Shown one piece after another: positions 56,201 through 63,860 of a stretch of 64,000 bases of DNA. The notes below the pieces were generated by a model. That model saw only the letters and a list, made by a program, of their open reading frames with translations, made no database searches and was not told the origin of the DNA. Position 1 is the stretch's first letter. Each line of letters opens with the position of its first letter. The stretch is from an uncultured Pseudodesulfovibrio sp. (lineage in GTDB: Bacteria > Desulfobacterota > Desulfovibrionia > Desulfovibrionales > Desulfovibrionaceae), in NCBI RefSeq assembly GCF_963677845.1, contig NZ_OY782498.1, forward strand, positions 692,001-756,000, written 5' to 3'. The translations under genes and the position numbers were made by a program.

Positions 56201-56851
56201 TTACTTGCAGATGTCCTGAAATGCCTGATGCCGTTCGCCATAAGGTGGGTAGCCGAAGAATGCGGAACCGGAAACCAGAACGTCTACACCGGCTTCAGTC
56301 AATTCACGAGCATTTTCCAGAGTCACGCCGCCGTCAATCTGGATGAGTGTTTCAGCACCGGCTTCGTCGATCATGCCACGGAGTTCGCGGACTTTGTCTT
56401 TGCAGAAGGGGATGAACTTTTGACCACCAAAGCCCGGATTCACAGACATGATCAATACCATGTACAATTGTGGGATAAGGTATTTGATTGTTTCAAGCGG
56501 TGTGTGCGGATTGAGTGCCACTGCCGGTTTGGCACCGGTTTCAGCAATCTGTGCACAGACGCGTTCTAGATGGTCACATGTTTCGGCATGGACGCAAATG
56601 AGGTCAGCACCCGCATCGGCAAAATTTTGAACGTAACGTCCTGGATCTTCAATCATCAGATGGCAGTCGAAAAAAAGGTCGGATTTTTTGCGCATGGCCT
56701 TGATGATAGGGGGGCCAAAGGTGATATTGGGGACAAAGCAACCGTCCATGATATCAAGGTGGACCCACTTGAGGCCAGCATCTTTCAGGGCTTTCAGTTC
56801 AGATTCCATGTTTGCGAAATCCGAGGAAAGCATCGAGGGTGATAAAATCAT
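56201..56851 (-). CDS. rpe: ribulose-phosphate 3-epimerase
   Basis: Rpe interconverts ribulose 5-phosphate and xylulose 5-phosphate in the pentose phosphate pathway. The 216-residue TIM barrel has the metal and catalytic residues: ILSPSMLSSDFANM, HLDIMDGCFVPN, DCHLMIEDP, NPGFGGQKFI and QIDGGV. The start is ATG 56851. It is cytosolic. It is a single gene with its own terminator; the region to its right is a divergent promoter region shared with a solute-binding-like gene. Confidence 0.96.
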   Translation of the reverse strand: MILSPSMLSSDFANMESELKALKDAGLKWVHLDIMDGCFVPNITFGPPIIKAMRKKSDLFFDCHLMIEDPGRYVQNFADAGADLICVHAETCDHLERVCAQIAETGAKPAVALNPHTPLETIKYLIPQLYMVLIMSVNPGFGGQKFIPFCKDKVRELRGMIDEAGAETLIQIDGGVTLENARELTEAGVDVLVSGSAFFGYPPYGERHQAFQDICK

Positions 56852-57029
56852 CTGTTCAACTCCACTTGATCGATTTTGATAGGGAGATGTGTACCCGCTC
56901 CCGTGTCGGACTGCAAGTTTTTCAACGAGGAGGAAGTTGCTGCTTTTGTGAAATAAACTATAACATGCTGGTGAGGTCGGAATAAACCATGTATGTTTAA
57001 TGAAATTTTAAACTGTTGCCTGGGTAATT

Positions 57030-57824
57030 ATGCGATTTTTCATCTTTTGTTTTTTTATTTTGTGTATTTGTGTTGGCGTGCCATCTGTTTGTCATGCTGA
57101 TGACATTTCTTTTTATATGGGGGAAGTTTATCCTCTGAATTATGTGGCGGAAGATGAACTTCGTACCGGGGCGGTGGTGGAGATTGTTTCTATAATTATG
57201 CGTGAGGCGAGACAGGCTTTTGATCCTCGTGATATCAAGGTTATCAACTGGGCGCGTTCTTTGTTTGATGTAGCGACATATCCGAACACTGGTGTCTTTT
57301 CAGTTGCACGAACTCCAGAACGGGACAAAAAATACAAATGGGTAGGACCTGTTGCCGAGTTGAACATTGGATTGATTGCTAAAAAAGCAGACAATATCAT
57401 TATCGAAAATGAACAGGATGTCGGTAAATACAGGATAGGTATTGTTCGGGGGAGTGCACCGGAACATATTTTGATCAGTAAATATGGCATGAAAGCTTCA
57501 CAATTAAACCAGCTGAAAGATGATCTAACACAGTTCAAGATGTTGGATGCAGACAGAGTCGATTTGATTACTCAGGCCGACACCTCCGCTTCCAGTGGTC
57601 TTCAGCAAGCAGGGTTGGATCCGGGGCTTTTTGAGATGGTGTATGTTTTACAGCATGTTGATTTATATATTGCTTTCAATCCGAAGACAGATGATATGCT
57701 GATTGAAAAGATTCAGAAGGCGCTTTTATCATTAAAAGAAAAACTGGCAAATGGTGTAAGTCGATATGACGAAATTATGAATTTATATTATGGCGAGGAT
57801 CGAATCTCCATACGTAGTTATTAA
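57030..57824 (+). CDS. periplasmic solute-binding-like protein (SBP_bac_3 type), paralogue of 6111-6875
   Basis: A 264-residue protein with a clear signal peptide (FIFCFFILCICVGVPSVCHA, cleaved before DDI). A type-3 solute-binding-like fold follows, with DIKVINWARSLFD, FSVARTPERDKKYKWVGP and RIGIVRGSAPEHIL. It shares YKWVGP and the general order with the protein at 6111-6875. There is no transporter gene nearby. The gene is AT-rich relative to its neighbours. Ligand and role are unknown; sensing of small metabolites is possible. Confidence 0.75.
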   Translation: MRFFIFCFFILCICVGVPSVCHADDISFYMGEVYPLNYVAEDELRTGAVVEIVSIIMREARQAFDPRDIKVINWARSLFDVATYPNTGVFSVARTPERDKKYKWVGPVAELNIGLIAKKADNIIIENEQDVGKYRIGIVRGSAPEHILISKYGMKASQLNQLKDDLTQFKMLDADRVDLITQADTSASSGLQQAGLDPGLFEMVYVLQHVDLYIAFNPKTDDMLIEKIQKALLSLKEKLANGVSRYDEIMNLYYGEDRISIRSY

Positions 57825-57841
57825 AAACATTATATAAAAGG

Positions 57842-57874
57842 AAAACTCCCGCAATCATATGATCGCGGGAGTTT
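57842..57874. terminator. bidirectional terminator between the SBP gene and the heme operon
   Basis: AAACTCCCGC and GCGGGAGTTT form a 10-bp stem that continues, after one mismatch, as ATCAT/ATGAT. On the minus strand it is followed by TTCCTTTTAT, and on the plus strand by TTTCTTAT. It ends the heme operon on the minus strand, two bases after the last stop. Confidence 0.75.
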
Positions 57875-57875
57875 C

Positions 57876-58202
57876 TTATGGCTGGTTGTTAATAAGGCGG
57901 TCCGATGTGTATCCGAGGAGTCCGCCGAGAATCGTGGAAAAAATGATGATCGGGAAAACGGACATGGGTTCCCTTGGATAAGCGAGAATTGCTATGGGGA
58001 TACCGGTGAGCAGGGCGATGAGCATTCCTGACGCCCAGCTTGTCAGAGGCAGGCGAGCATATGTGATAATGATGCCGAGGCCCAGCCAGTGAAGCAGTGC
58101 CGAGATATTCGCTTCCCAACTCAGTCCTTGAAAGACCATGGGGATGACATCAATGATGCCGGCAGCCAGCCCAAGCAGTAACGCCTTGAATATTTTATGC
58201 AT
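57876..58202 (-). CDS. small membrane protein at the end of the ahb operon
   Basis: A 108-residue hydrophobic protein with three or four predicted helices (about residues 6-26, 35-50, 54-75 and 80-102). The start is ATG 58202, with AAGGG upstream, 23 bases after the ahbA stop. I do not recognise the family. Co-transcription with the heme genes is likely from the spacing. A role in heme or precursor movement is possible but only inferred from position. No conserved histidine pair typical for heme binding stands out. Confidence 0.65.
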   Translation of the reverse strand: MHKIFKALLLGLAAGIIDVIPMVFQGLSWEANISALLHWLGLGIIITYARLPLTSWASGMLIALLTGIPIAILAYPREPMSVFPIIIFSTILGGLLGYTSDRLINNQP

Positions 58203-58225
58203 GCACCCTTTTGCCAGTCTGAAGG

Positions 58226-58675
58226 CTATTTGTCCATTTTGAAGTCGACTTTGATCTTGAACAGTTTGTCAGCAGGCAGGTTGAGCACCTTAATACCCGT
58301 GGCTTCTGTGATGGATGCAAGGATGGATTCAACTGCGTCCATGTCCGGTGCGATCAGTGCGAACCAGATGTTGAATTCGTTTTCGCGCAGGTAGTTGTGC
58401 GTGACGCCATCATGCTTATTTACTTCGGCAACAAATTCGTCAATTTTGTTTTCCGGGCATGACGCGGCGCACAGTGTAGACTGCCATCCCAGTGTGTTGG
58501 AATTGAAGTTGGCACCCATGCGGCGGATAACACCCGCTTTTTTCAAGTCGCGAACACGTTCTAGTACATCAGATTCCGGCAGACCTATTTGTTTGCCGAC
58601 TTCTTCATACGGACGCGAGGTCAATGGGAAGTGAGACTGGATGATGTCGAGTATCTTTTTGTCGTAATTGTCCAT
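58226..58675 (-). CDS. ahbA: siroheme decarboxylase subunit (AhbA/AhbB type)
   Basis: AhbA and AhbB together decarboxylate siroheme to 12,18-didecarboxysiroheme in the alternative heme pathway. The 149-residue protein is an Lrp-like winged helix fused to a ligand domain: LDIIQSHFPLTSRPYEEVG, then VIRRMGANFNSNTLGWQSTL and THNYLRENEFNIWF. Only one of the two subunit types is here, and A versus B is not certain. I use ATG 58675. Its ribosome-binding site GGAGGC lies inside intergenic repeat copy B, so the repeat provides the translation signal. Confidence 0.88.
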   Translation of the reverse strand: MDNYDKKILDIIQSHFPLTSRPYEEVGKQIGLPESDVLERVRDLKKAGVIRRMGANFNSNTLGWQSTLCAASCPENKIDEFVAEVNKHDGVTHNYLRENEFNIWFALIAPDMDAVESILASITEATGIKVLNLPADKLFKIKVDFKMDK

Positions 58676-58677
58676 GT

Positions 58678-58755
58678 GATGCCTCCAGCGGCTCAAGAAC
58701 CTTTTGAAAAAGGTTCTTGAGAATCTCCAAAACTTTTTATCGCGCTTTGCGGGGT
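58678..58755 (+). repeat. structured intergenic repeat, copy B
   Basis: Read on the plus strand: GATGCCTCCAGCGGC, a 14-bp perfect hairpin (58692-58705 with 58708-58721), CCAAAACTTTTT, then a GC-rich tail TCGCGCTTTGCGGGG. Its first six bases, read on the minus strand as GGAGGC, form the ribosome-binding site of ahbA. Copy C faces it about 75 bases further on. Confidence 0.75.
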
Positions 58756-58814
58756 CGTGCGATTTTTATTGTATTTCTCCGTAAGGAATCAAATCCTTTC
58801 CATGCATCCCTTAC

Positions 58815-58932
58815 TTTCGCCCAAGGCGACCCAAAAAGTTTGGGAAAATGAGGGGATGGAGGTCTGGGGGAAGGGGAGGAAATAACCCTTTTCAAAGAGT
58901 GTTTCCTCCCCTTCCCCCAGCCGTCGGAGGCT
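58815..58932 (-). repeat. structured intergenic repeat, copy C
   Basis: Read on the minus strand it starts one base after the ahbD stop with GAGCCTCCGACGGC. It has a perfect 19-bp hairpin (58864-58882 with 58902-58920) whose loop contains TTTGAAAAGG, then CCCAAACTTTTT and the small hairpin TCGCC-TTG-GGCGA. Outer boxes match the other copies while the stem sequence differs completely. Confidence 0.75.
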
Positions 58933-58933
58933 C

Positions 58934-60121
58934 TTACTTCTTTGCCTTTTTCTTCGGCTGGTAGGAGCAGAGCGGTTCTTCTTTTAAATAATGACCGTTC
59001 ATGGTCTGTGCTCGTGCTCGGCAACCGCCGCAGACACGTTCATATTCGCAATGTCCACATTTACCGTCATAGACTTCTGGATTGCGCAAGTTGAGGAATT
59101 GCTGCGATTTTTTCCAGATATCAGGGAAATGCGTCTCGCGCACCTGACCACAGTCGAGTTCAAGATAGCCACAGGGCTGCACTTGACCGCGATGAGAAAT
59201 GAAACAGAATCCTACGCCTCCGAGACAGCCGCGAGATACGGCGTCCAGGCCGAAGTTCTCAAAGTTGACCGGGATGCCTTCTTCCTTGGCGCGCTGACGC
59301 AGGATGCGGTGGTAATGCGGGGCACAGGTGGCCTTGAGTTGCATGTTTGTAGTTTTGCGGAAATCATAGAACCAGTTCAGCACGTCTTCGTACTCTTCGG
59401 CGGTGATGACTTCGGTACCAAGCTCCACGGCTCGACCGGTTGGTACGAGCAGGAAGATATGCCACGCGGATGCGCCGATTTCTTCGCACAGATCAAAGAT
59501 GTCCTTGAACAGATGAAGATTGTTCTTGGTCACCGTGGTGTTGATCTGGAATTCGATGCCTACATCTTTCAAATATTGAATACCGCGCATGGAAGCTTTG
59601 AATGCGCCGACTTCGCCACGGAATTCGTCGTGTTGGGCAGCTTCTGGTGCATCGATGGAAATAGAGCATCGTTCAATACCCGCGTCTTTCATCTGCTGGG
59701 CGGTTTCAGGCGTGATGAGTGTCCCATTGGGGGCCATGACGCAACGAAGGCCTTTGGCCTTGGCATAGGCGATCAGCTCATACACGTCGTGCCGCATCAT
59801 TGGCTCGCCGCCGGTAAAGATGATGATCGGGCTGCCCACGTCCGGGAAGGTGTCGATGAGAGCCTTGGCCTCTGCTGTGGACAATTCGTTCTCGTATGGC
59901 TCCGGGTGTGCCTCGGCCCGACAGTGCTTGCAGGCGAGGTTGCAGGAGCGGGTCACTTCCCAGGCAATAAGTCTGCAAATGGGGGTGACGCCGTCGTCGA
60001 GGAAACGCTTGGGTGCATTTTCTGCACCGGGATGACCTTTGCCGTGGGGATGGTCGGGGTGTCCGCCGGGATGACCCTCAGGAGGGCAGCCGCCGGGATG
60101 GCCTTTGGGATGTTCACTCAT
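58934..60121 (-). CDS. ahbD: radical SAM heme b synthase AhbD
   Basis: AhbD performs the last step of the alternative heme pathway, oxidative decarboxylation of iron-coproporphyrin III to heme b. The 395-residue protein has the radical SAM motif in RSCNLACKHCRAEAH, the GGEPMM loop, and a C-terminal SPASM-like cysteine set (GKCGHCEYERVCGGCRARAQ region) for auxiliary clusters. Residues 4-32 are almost only His, Pro, Gly and Lys and could bind metal or heme. The ATG overlaps the hemB stop by one base (TAATG). The assignment AhbD rather than AhbC rests on motif recall. Confidence 0.87.
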   Translation of the reverse strand: MSEHPKGHPGGCPPEGHPGGHPDHPHGKGHPGAENAPKRFLDDGVTPICRLIAWEVTRSCNLACKHCRAEAHPEPYENELSTAEAKALIDTFPDVGSPIIIFTGGEPMMRHDVYELIAYAKAKGLRCVMAPNGTLITPETAQQMKDAGIERCSISIDAPEAAQHDEFRGEVGAFKASMRGIQYLKDVGIEFQINTTVTKNNLHLFKDIFDLCEEIGASAWHIFLLVPTGRAVELGTEVITAEEYEDVLNWFYDFRKTTNMQLKATCAPHYHRILRQRAKEEGIPVNFENFGLDAVSRGCLGGVGFCFISHRGQVQPCGYLELDCGQVRETHFPDIWKKSQQFLNLRNPEVYDGKCGHCEYERVCGGCRARAQTMNGHYLKEEPLCSYQPKKKAKK

Positions 60122-61101
60122 TATTTTAATGCCTTTAGGACGTCTTCTGTGAAGTATGTGAGAATAAGATCAGCCCCGGCACGCTTGAAGGCAACCAGGG
60201 ATTCCATGACCACGCCCATTTCGTCTATCCAGTCGTTTTGGGCAGCGGCCTTGATCATCGAGTATTCGCCGCTGACCTGATAGACGGCCACAGGAGTGTC
60301 GAAAGTATCTCGCACCTGACGGACCATGTCGAGATATGGCAGGCCGGGTTTGACCATGAGAATATCCGCGCCTTCTTCGAGGTCTGCAACGGCTTCGCGC
60401 ATGCCTTCGCGTGAGTTGCAGGGATCCATCTGGTAGGTCTTGCGGTCCCCGAATTGCGGGGTGGATTCGGCGGCTTCACGGAACGGGCCGTAGAAAGCTG
60501 ACGCGTATTTGATCGCGTAAGACATGATCGGGGTGTTAGTGAATCCAGCGTCATCCAGCGCGGCGCGGATGGCGGCAACGCGGCCATCCATCATGTCGGA
60601 TGGAGCGACCATGTCGGCTCCGGCCTTGGCTTGGGCTACTGCGGCCTTGGCCAGAAGGTTCAACGTGGGGTCGTTCTGGACGTATTCGTTTTTCACCATG
60701 CCGCAATGGCCGTGGGAGGTGTATTCGCACAGACAGGTGTCGGCTATGACGACCAGCTCGGGGAAGGTGTCCTTGAGCAGACGAATGGCCTTTTGGACAA
60801 TGCCCATGTCGTCGTATGCACCGGATCCGACTTCGTCTTTTTCGGCAGGAATACCGAAAAGGATACAAGCCTTGAGGCCATCAGCAACGGCCTCAGCGAC
60901 CTTATCTTTTAGTTGTTTCAGGGAAAGTTGGTACTGGCCGGGCATGGACGATATTTCTTTTTTAAAGGAATCGTCATCCGTTTCGACCACGAAATAGGGC
61001 ATGATTAAATCATTAGCAGTGACCATGTTTTCACGGACCAATTCACGCATGGTGAGACTGGAACGTAGACGGCGGCCACGGAAAAAATCAGAGGGAATCA
61101 T
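60121..61101 (-). CDS. hemB: delta-aminolevulinic acid dehydratase (porphobilinogen synthase) HemB
   Basis: HemB condenses two 5-aminolevulinate molecules into porphobilinogen. The 326-residue protein has the zinc-binding cysteines in DTCLCEYTSHGHC. Both active-site lysines are present, in SYAIKYASAFYGPF and LMVKPGLPYLD; the latter forms the Schiff base. I chose ATG 61101, five bases after GGAG; GTG 61107 is an alternative. It lies between ahbC and ahbD in one operon and overlaps ahbD. An early tetrapyrrole enzyme inside the late heme operon is a known Desulfovibrio arrangement. Confidence 0.96.
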   Translation of the reverse strand: MIPSDFFRGRRLRSSLTMRELVRENMVTANDLIMPYFVVETDDDSFKKEISSMPGQYQLSLKQLKDKVAEAVADGLKACILFGIPAEKDEVGSGAYDDMGIVQKAIRLLKDTFPELVVIADTCLCEYTSHGHCGMVKNEYVQNDPTLNLLAKAAVAQAKAGADMVAPSDMMDGRVAAIRAALDDAGFTNTPIMSYAIKYASAFYGPFREAAESTPQFGDRKTYQMDPCNSREGMREAVADLEEGADILMVKPGLPYLDMVRQVRDTFDTPVAVYQVSGEYSMIKAAAQNDWIDEMGVVMESLVAFKRAGADLILTYFTEDVLKALK

Positions 61102-61197
61102 ATGCACTCCAGATAAAGAAATTTCTTTTGAATATTTCTATACTCGTTTTCGTCAGTCTCGCAAATAAGTGCAAGACTCTGCTCGCGCGCAATCCCG

Positions 61198-61281
61198 ACG
61201 CCGACGGCGGAGCGACAAAATATTTAGGAAGGGGTCCGGGGAAACCCTTTTTAAAGGGTTTCCCCGGCCGCCGGAGGCATT
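61198..61281 (-). repeat. structured intergenic repeat, copy D
   Basis: Read on the minus strand it starts about seven bases after the ahbC stop with ATGCCTCCGGCGGC. It has a perfect 15-bp hairpin (61236-61250 with 61253-61267), then CCTAAATATTTTGTCGC and a GC-rich tail. The centre of the hairpin pairs AAACCCTTT with AAAGGGTTT. It sits between ahbC and hemB. Confidence 0.75.
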
Positions 61282-61288
61282 CTTAATC

Positions 61289-62482
61289 TTACAGCTTTTC
61301 GCCGGTGATTTCTTCGTCGGTGAGGTAGCAGGCGGGATCCTGTGCCCAGAAGTCATCGTAGTAGGCTTCTGCACGAGCGCGGAAGTTGCCGCCACAGATG
61401 TTGAGGAAGCGACACTTGGCGCAACGGCCGCCCACATGAGGACGTTTGTCCTTGAGCTTGTGGAGCAGTTCGATCTTGGGATCGTTCCAAATTTCGGAGA
61501 AAGGACGTTCCAGCACGTTGCCAAAAGTATGATGGCGCATGAACTGGTCAGCGTGAACCTTGCCGTCCCAGGAGATACAGCCGATGCCGCGTCCTGTGGA
61601 GTTGCCTTCGTTCATCTTGAGCAGTTCAAGCACTTCCTTTGCGCGTTCCGGGTCTTCCTTGAGAAGACGATAATAGACATGCGGGCCGTCTGCGTGGTTG
61701 TCCACGGTCAGAACTTCCTTGGGCTTGCCTTTTTCAAACAATGCCTTTGTGTGGTCCATGATCAGATCGACAACGTCACGGGTTTCCTGATGGTTCAGGT
61801 CTTCCTTGATCAGTTCGGAACCACGACCGGAATATACCAGATGATAGAAACAGATGCGGGGGATTTCCATGTCTTCGATGAGACGGAAGAGATGGGGAAT
61901 CTCGGGAGCATTGCGCTTATTGATGGTGAAACGCAAGCCGACCTTGAGGCCTTCTGCCTGACAGTTTTCAACACCTTTGAGAGCCTGTTTGTAGGATCCG
62001 GTTACGCCACGGAATTCATCGTGGACTGCTTCATTACCGTCGATGGATATACCAACGTATGAGAGACCGACTTCTTTCAGTTCTCTGGCCTTGGATTTGG
62101 TGATGAGCGTACCGTTGGTGGAGATGACCGCGCGCATGCCTTTGGCTGTTGCGTGCTTGGCCAAGTCGACCAGGTCTTCACGAACCAGAGGTTCGCCACC
62201 GGAAAAGAGCATGACCGGTGCGCCGAACTGGGCGAGGTCATCGATCATCTCTTTGGCTTTTTCGTTGGAAATGGGGTCCTTGTGAGCGCTGACATCGACG
62301 GCCTGCGCATAACAATGGACACATTTAAGGTTACACCGTTGGGTCATGTTCCAGACCACGACGGGCTTCTTATCCTTGGAAAATTGGAGAAGATGGGAGG
62401 GCAACTGCCCTGATTCACGACTGTAACGCAGGGCGTCAGAAGGTTCTACTGCTCCGCAGTAGAGCTTGGAAATACCAATCAT
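61289..62482 (-). CDS. ahbC: radical SAM 12,18-didecarboxysiroheme deacetylase AhbC
   Basis: AhbC removes two acetate side chains from didecarboxysiroheme to give iron-coproporphyrin III. The 397-residue protein begins ISKLYCGAVEPSDALRYSRE and has the radical SAM motif in VVVWNMTQRCNLKCVHCYAQ, close to NirJ. SGGEPLVREDL follows, and a C-terminal cysteine set GRCAKCRFLNICGGNFRARA ligates further clusters. The start is ATG 62482, with GAGAGG upstream. A -10-like TATGAT lies about 60 bases ahead. It heads the ahbC-hemB-ahbD-ahbA operon. Confidence 0.88.
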   Translation of the reverse strand: MIGISKLYCGAVEPSDALRYSRESGQLPSHLLQFSKDKKPVVVWNMTQRCNLKCVHCYAQAVDVSAHKDPISNEKAKEMIDDLAQFGAPVMLFSGGEPLVREDLVDLAKHATAKGMRAVISTNGTLITKSKARELKEVGLSYVGISIDGNEAVHDEFRGVTGSYKQALKGVENCQAEGLKVGLRFTINKRNAPEIPHLFRLIEDMEIPRICFYHLVYSGRGSELIKEDLNHQETRDVVDLIMDHTKALFEKGKPKEVLTVDNHADGPHVYYRLLKEDPERAKEVLELLKMNEGNSTGRGIGCISWDGKVHADQFMRHHTFGNVLERPFSEIWNDPKIELLHKLKDKRPHVGGRCAKCRFLNICGGNFRARAEAYYDDFWAQDPACYLTDEEITGEKL

Positions 62483-62548
62483 TTAAATAAACCTCTCAGC
62501 TGAAATGAAGGTCTCAGGTATCATATATCGTTCTGAGTGAAAAGAACG

Positions 62549-62573
62549 AAAAAGAGGGCCCGGAAAGGCCCCC
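62549..62573 (-). terminator. intrinsic terminator after the OmpA-lipoprotein gene (minus strand)
   Basis: On the minus strand GGGGGCC and GGCCCTC (one G-U pair) enclose a short loop and are followed by five Ts. It lies between the OmpA-lipoprotein gene and the ahbC promoter region. Confidence 0.75.
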
Positions 62574-62637
62574 GTCATGCGCTTCCGAACAGGAAGATAA
62601 GAATTATTGCCAAAAAGTCAAGAAGTCATCGTTTGAC

Positions 62638-63756
62638 CTATCCCGCGAGTCGTATTTCGACCCGCCGGTTTTTTTGCTGCTCTTCGTTTGTAAGTCCTTG
62701 GTTGAGCGGTCTGGACTTGCCATATCCTACAGTTTCAATGGTCGCTGAATCAACGCCGCCCTTGTTGACAAGGTATGCCTTGACCGCGTCCGCTCGTTTT
62801 TGGGAAAGGGAAAGATTATATGCCTCATTGCCTTTGGTGTCGGTATGACCGCCAATGATGATACTTTTTCCTTTGAGTTCCGGTGAATTCAATGCTTCGC
62901 TCAAAGCGTCCAATAGTGGATACGAAGACTCTTGAATCGTCGCTTTGTCGAAATCGAAATGAACATCCAGATTCACGCCTGGAACATCAGGACGGACTAC
63001 GATATTTTCATTTGATTCCGGTGGAAGGTTTGTGCCTGGTCCGGGATCAGTTGCGGTAACCGTTGGGGCTTCGACCAGTTGAGTCAGGCTGGGTTTCACC
63101 TGAGCCGGATTATCCACGTATTTGTATTCGGTGTCGGGTGAAGGCAACCATGCCTTGAGCGGAATAGCCATGTCTTTGGCAATTTCACGAATGATCTTGT
63201 TGAATGGAGCTTCGCTCATGCGGAATTCATGTTTGAAATAGAAATAGTCGTCCGGCGGACGTTCTTCAAGGCGGCCTGATTGCATCATGGTCCAGAGGAG
63301 AATGCCGCTACCGGCCGCGTAGATGTCGACCTGTATGGTAATTGCGGTATCATCCAATGTATGCCCTGCATAGAAGTAGGGGACTTTGCCCAGAATAAGC
63401 AGATCGGCACCTCGTCTTCGAGCGGTGTCCAGAGCGGTGGACAGCCCTTGGTACCGTGTGCCTGATTGCAGTTCCATGACTGGGAAGAGGCGTTCCTCTG
63501 TCCAGGCCGAATAAAAAATTTGTGCAAATGCATCGGACAGGCTGGCATGATCGCTGGTGCGCTGTTGGATGACAAAGGGATGAAAATAGGCAGTCAGAGG
63601 CCGGTACTGTTTCCCTTTGGGGTGGACCGAAACCTGAAGTGGCGATTTCCTGACACTTGGATCGGAATAGACTTTTGTCTGATCCGTCAAGGAAAGGTCC
63701 ACGTTTGCGCACGCGGATAATATAAGCAACAATGCGAAAAGTAATACTTTTTTCAT
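62638..63756 (-). CDS. lipoprotein with C-terminal OmpA peptidoglycan-binding domain
   Basis: A 372-residue lipoprotein. The signal sequence ends in the lipobox LSAC (lipidated cysteine near residue 16). Residues about 40-210 form an unrecognised domain with elements like AFAQIFYSAW, RRRGADLLILGKVPY and ITIQVDIYAAGSG, which recalls the CsgG/LpoB-type lipoprotein fold. A proline-rich linker (about 220-265) leads to an OmpA domain with HFDFDKATIQESS, IIGGHTDTKGNEAYNLSLS and KNRRVEIRL. It probably tethers the outer membrane to peptidoglycan. I chose ATG 63756; the frame continues upstream without a better start. Confidence 0.85.
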   Translation of the reverse strand: MKKVLLFALLLILSACANVDLSLTDQTKVYSDPSVRKSPLQVSVHPKGKQYRPLTAYFHPFVIQQRTSDHASLSDAFAQIFYSAWTEERLFPVMELQSGTRYQGLSTALDTARRRGADLLILGKVPYFYAGHTLDDTAITIQVDIYAAGSGILLWTMMQSGRLEERPPDDYFYFKHEFRMSEAPFNKIIREIAKDMAIPLKAWLPSPDTEYKYVDNPAQVKPSLTQLVEAPTVTATDPGPGTNLPPESNENIVVRPDVPGVNLDVHFDFDKATIQESSYPLLDALSEALNSPELKGKSIIIGGHTDTKGNEAYNLSLSQKRADAVKAYLVNKGGVDSATIETVGYGKSRPLNQGLTNEEQQKNRRVEIRLAG

Positions 63757-63860
63757 GATATTCACCGGCTTGTGGTTGCAACCGTTCCGCCCCATGCGCC
63801 AAGTGCGTGACAGGGGCGGATTTCAATGGCTCAATTAAAGCAATATGTATGCCGGGAATG

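Noticed and set aside
58991-60280. A 429-codon plus-strand frame opposite ahbD and the end of hemB
   Set aside because: The minus strand encodes recognisable AhbD and HemB with all cysteine and lysine motifs. The plus-strand frame has none and is a shadow.
63787-63829. Hairpin CCGCCCC/GGGGCGG as terminator of the gene entering from the right
   Set aside because: The loop is about 29 bases and no T run follows on the minus strand, so it does not meet the pattern of an intrinsic terminator.
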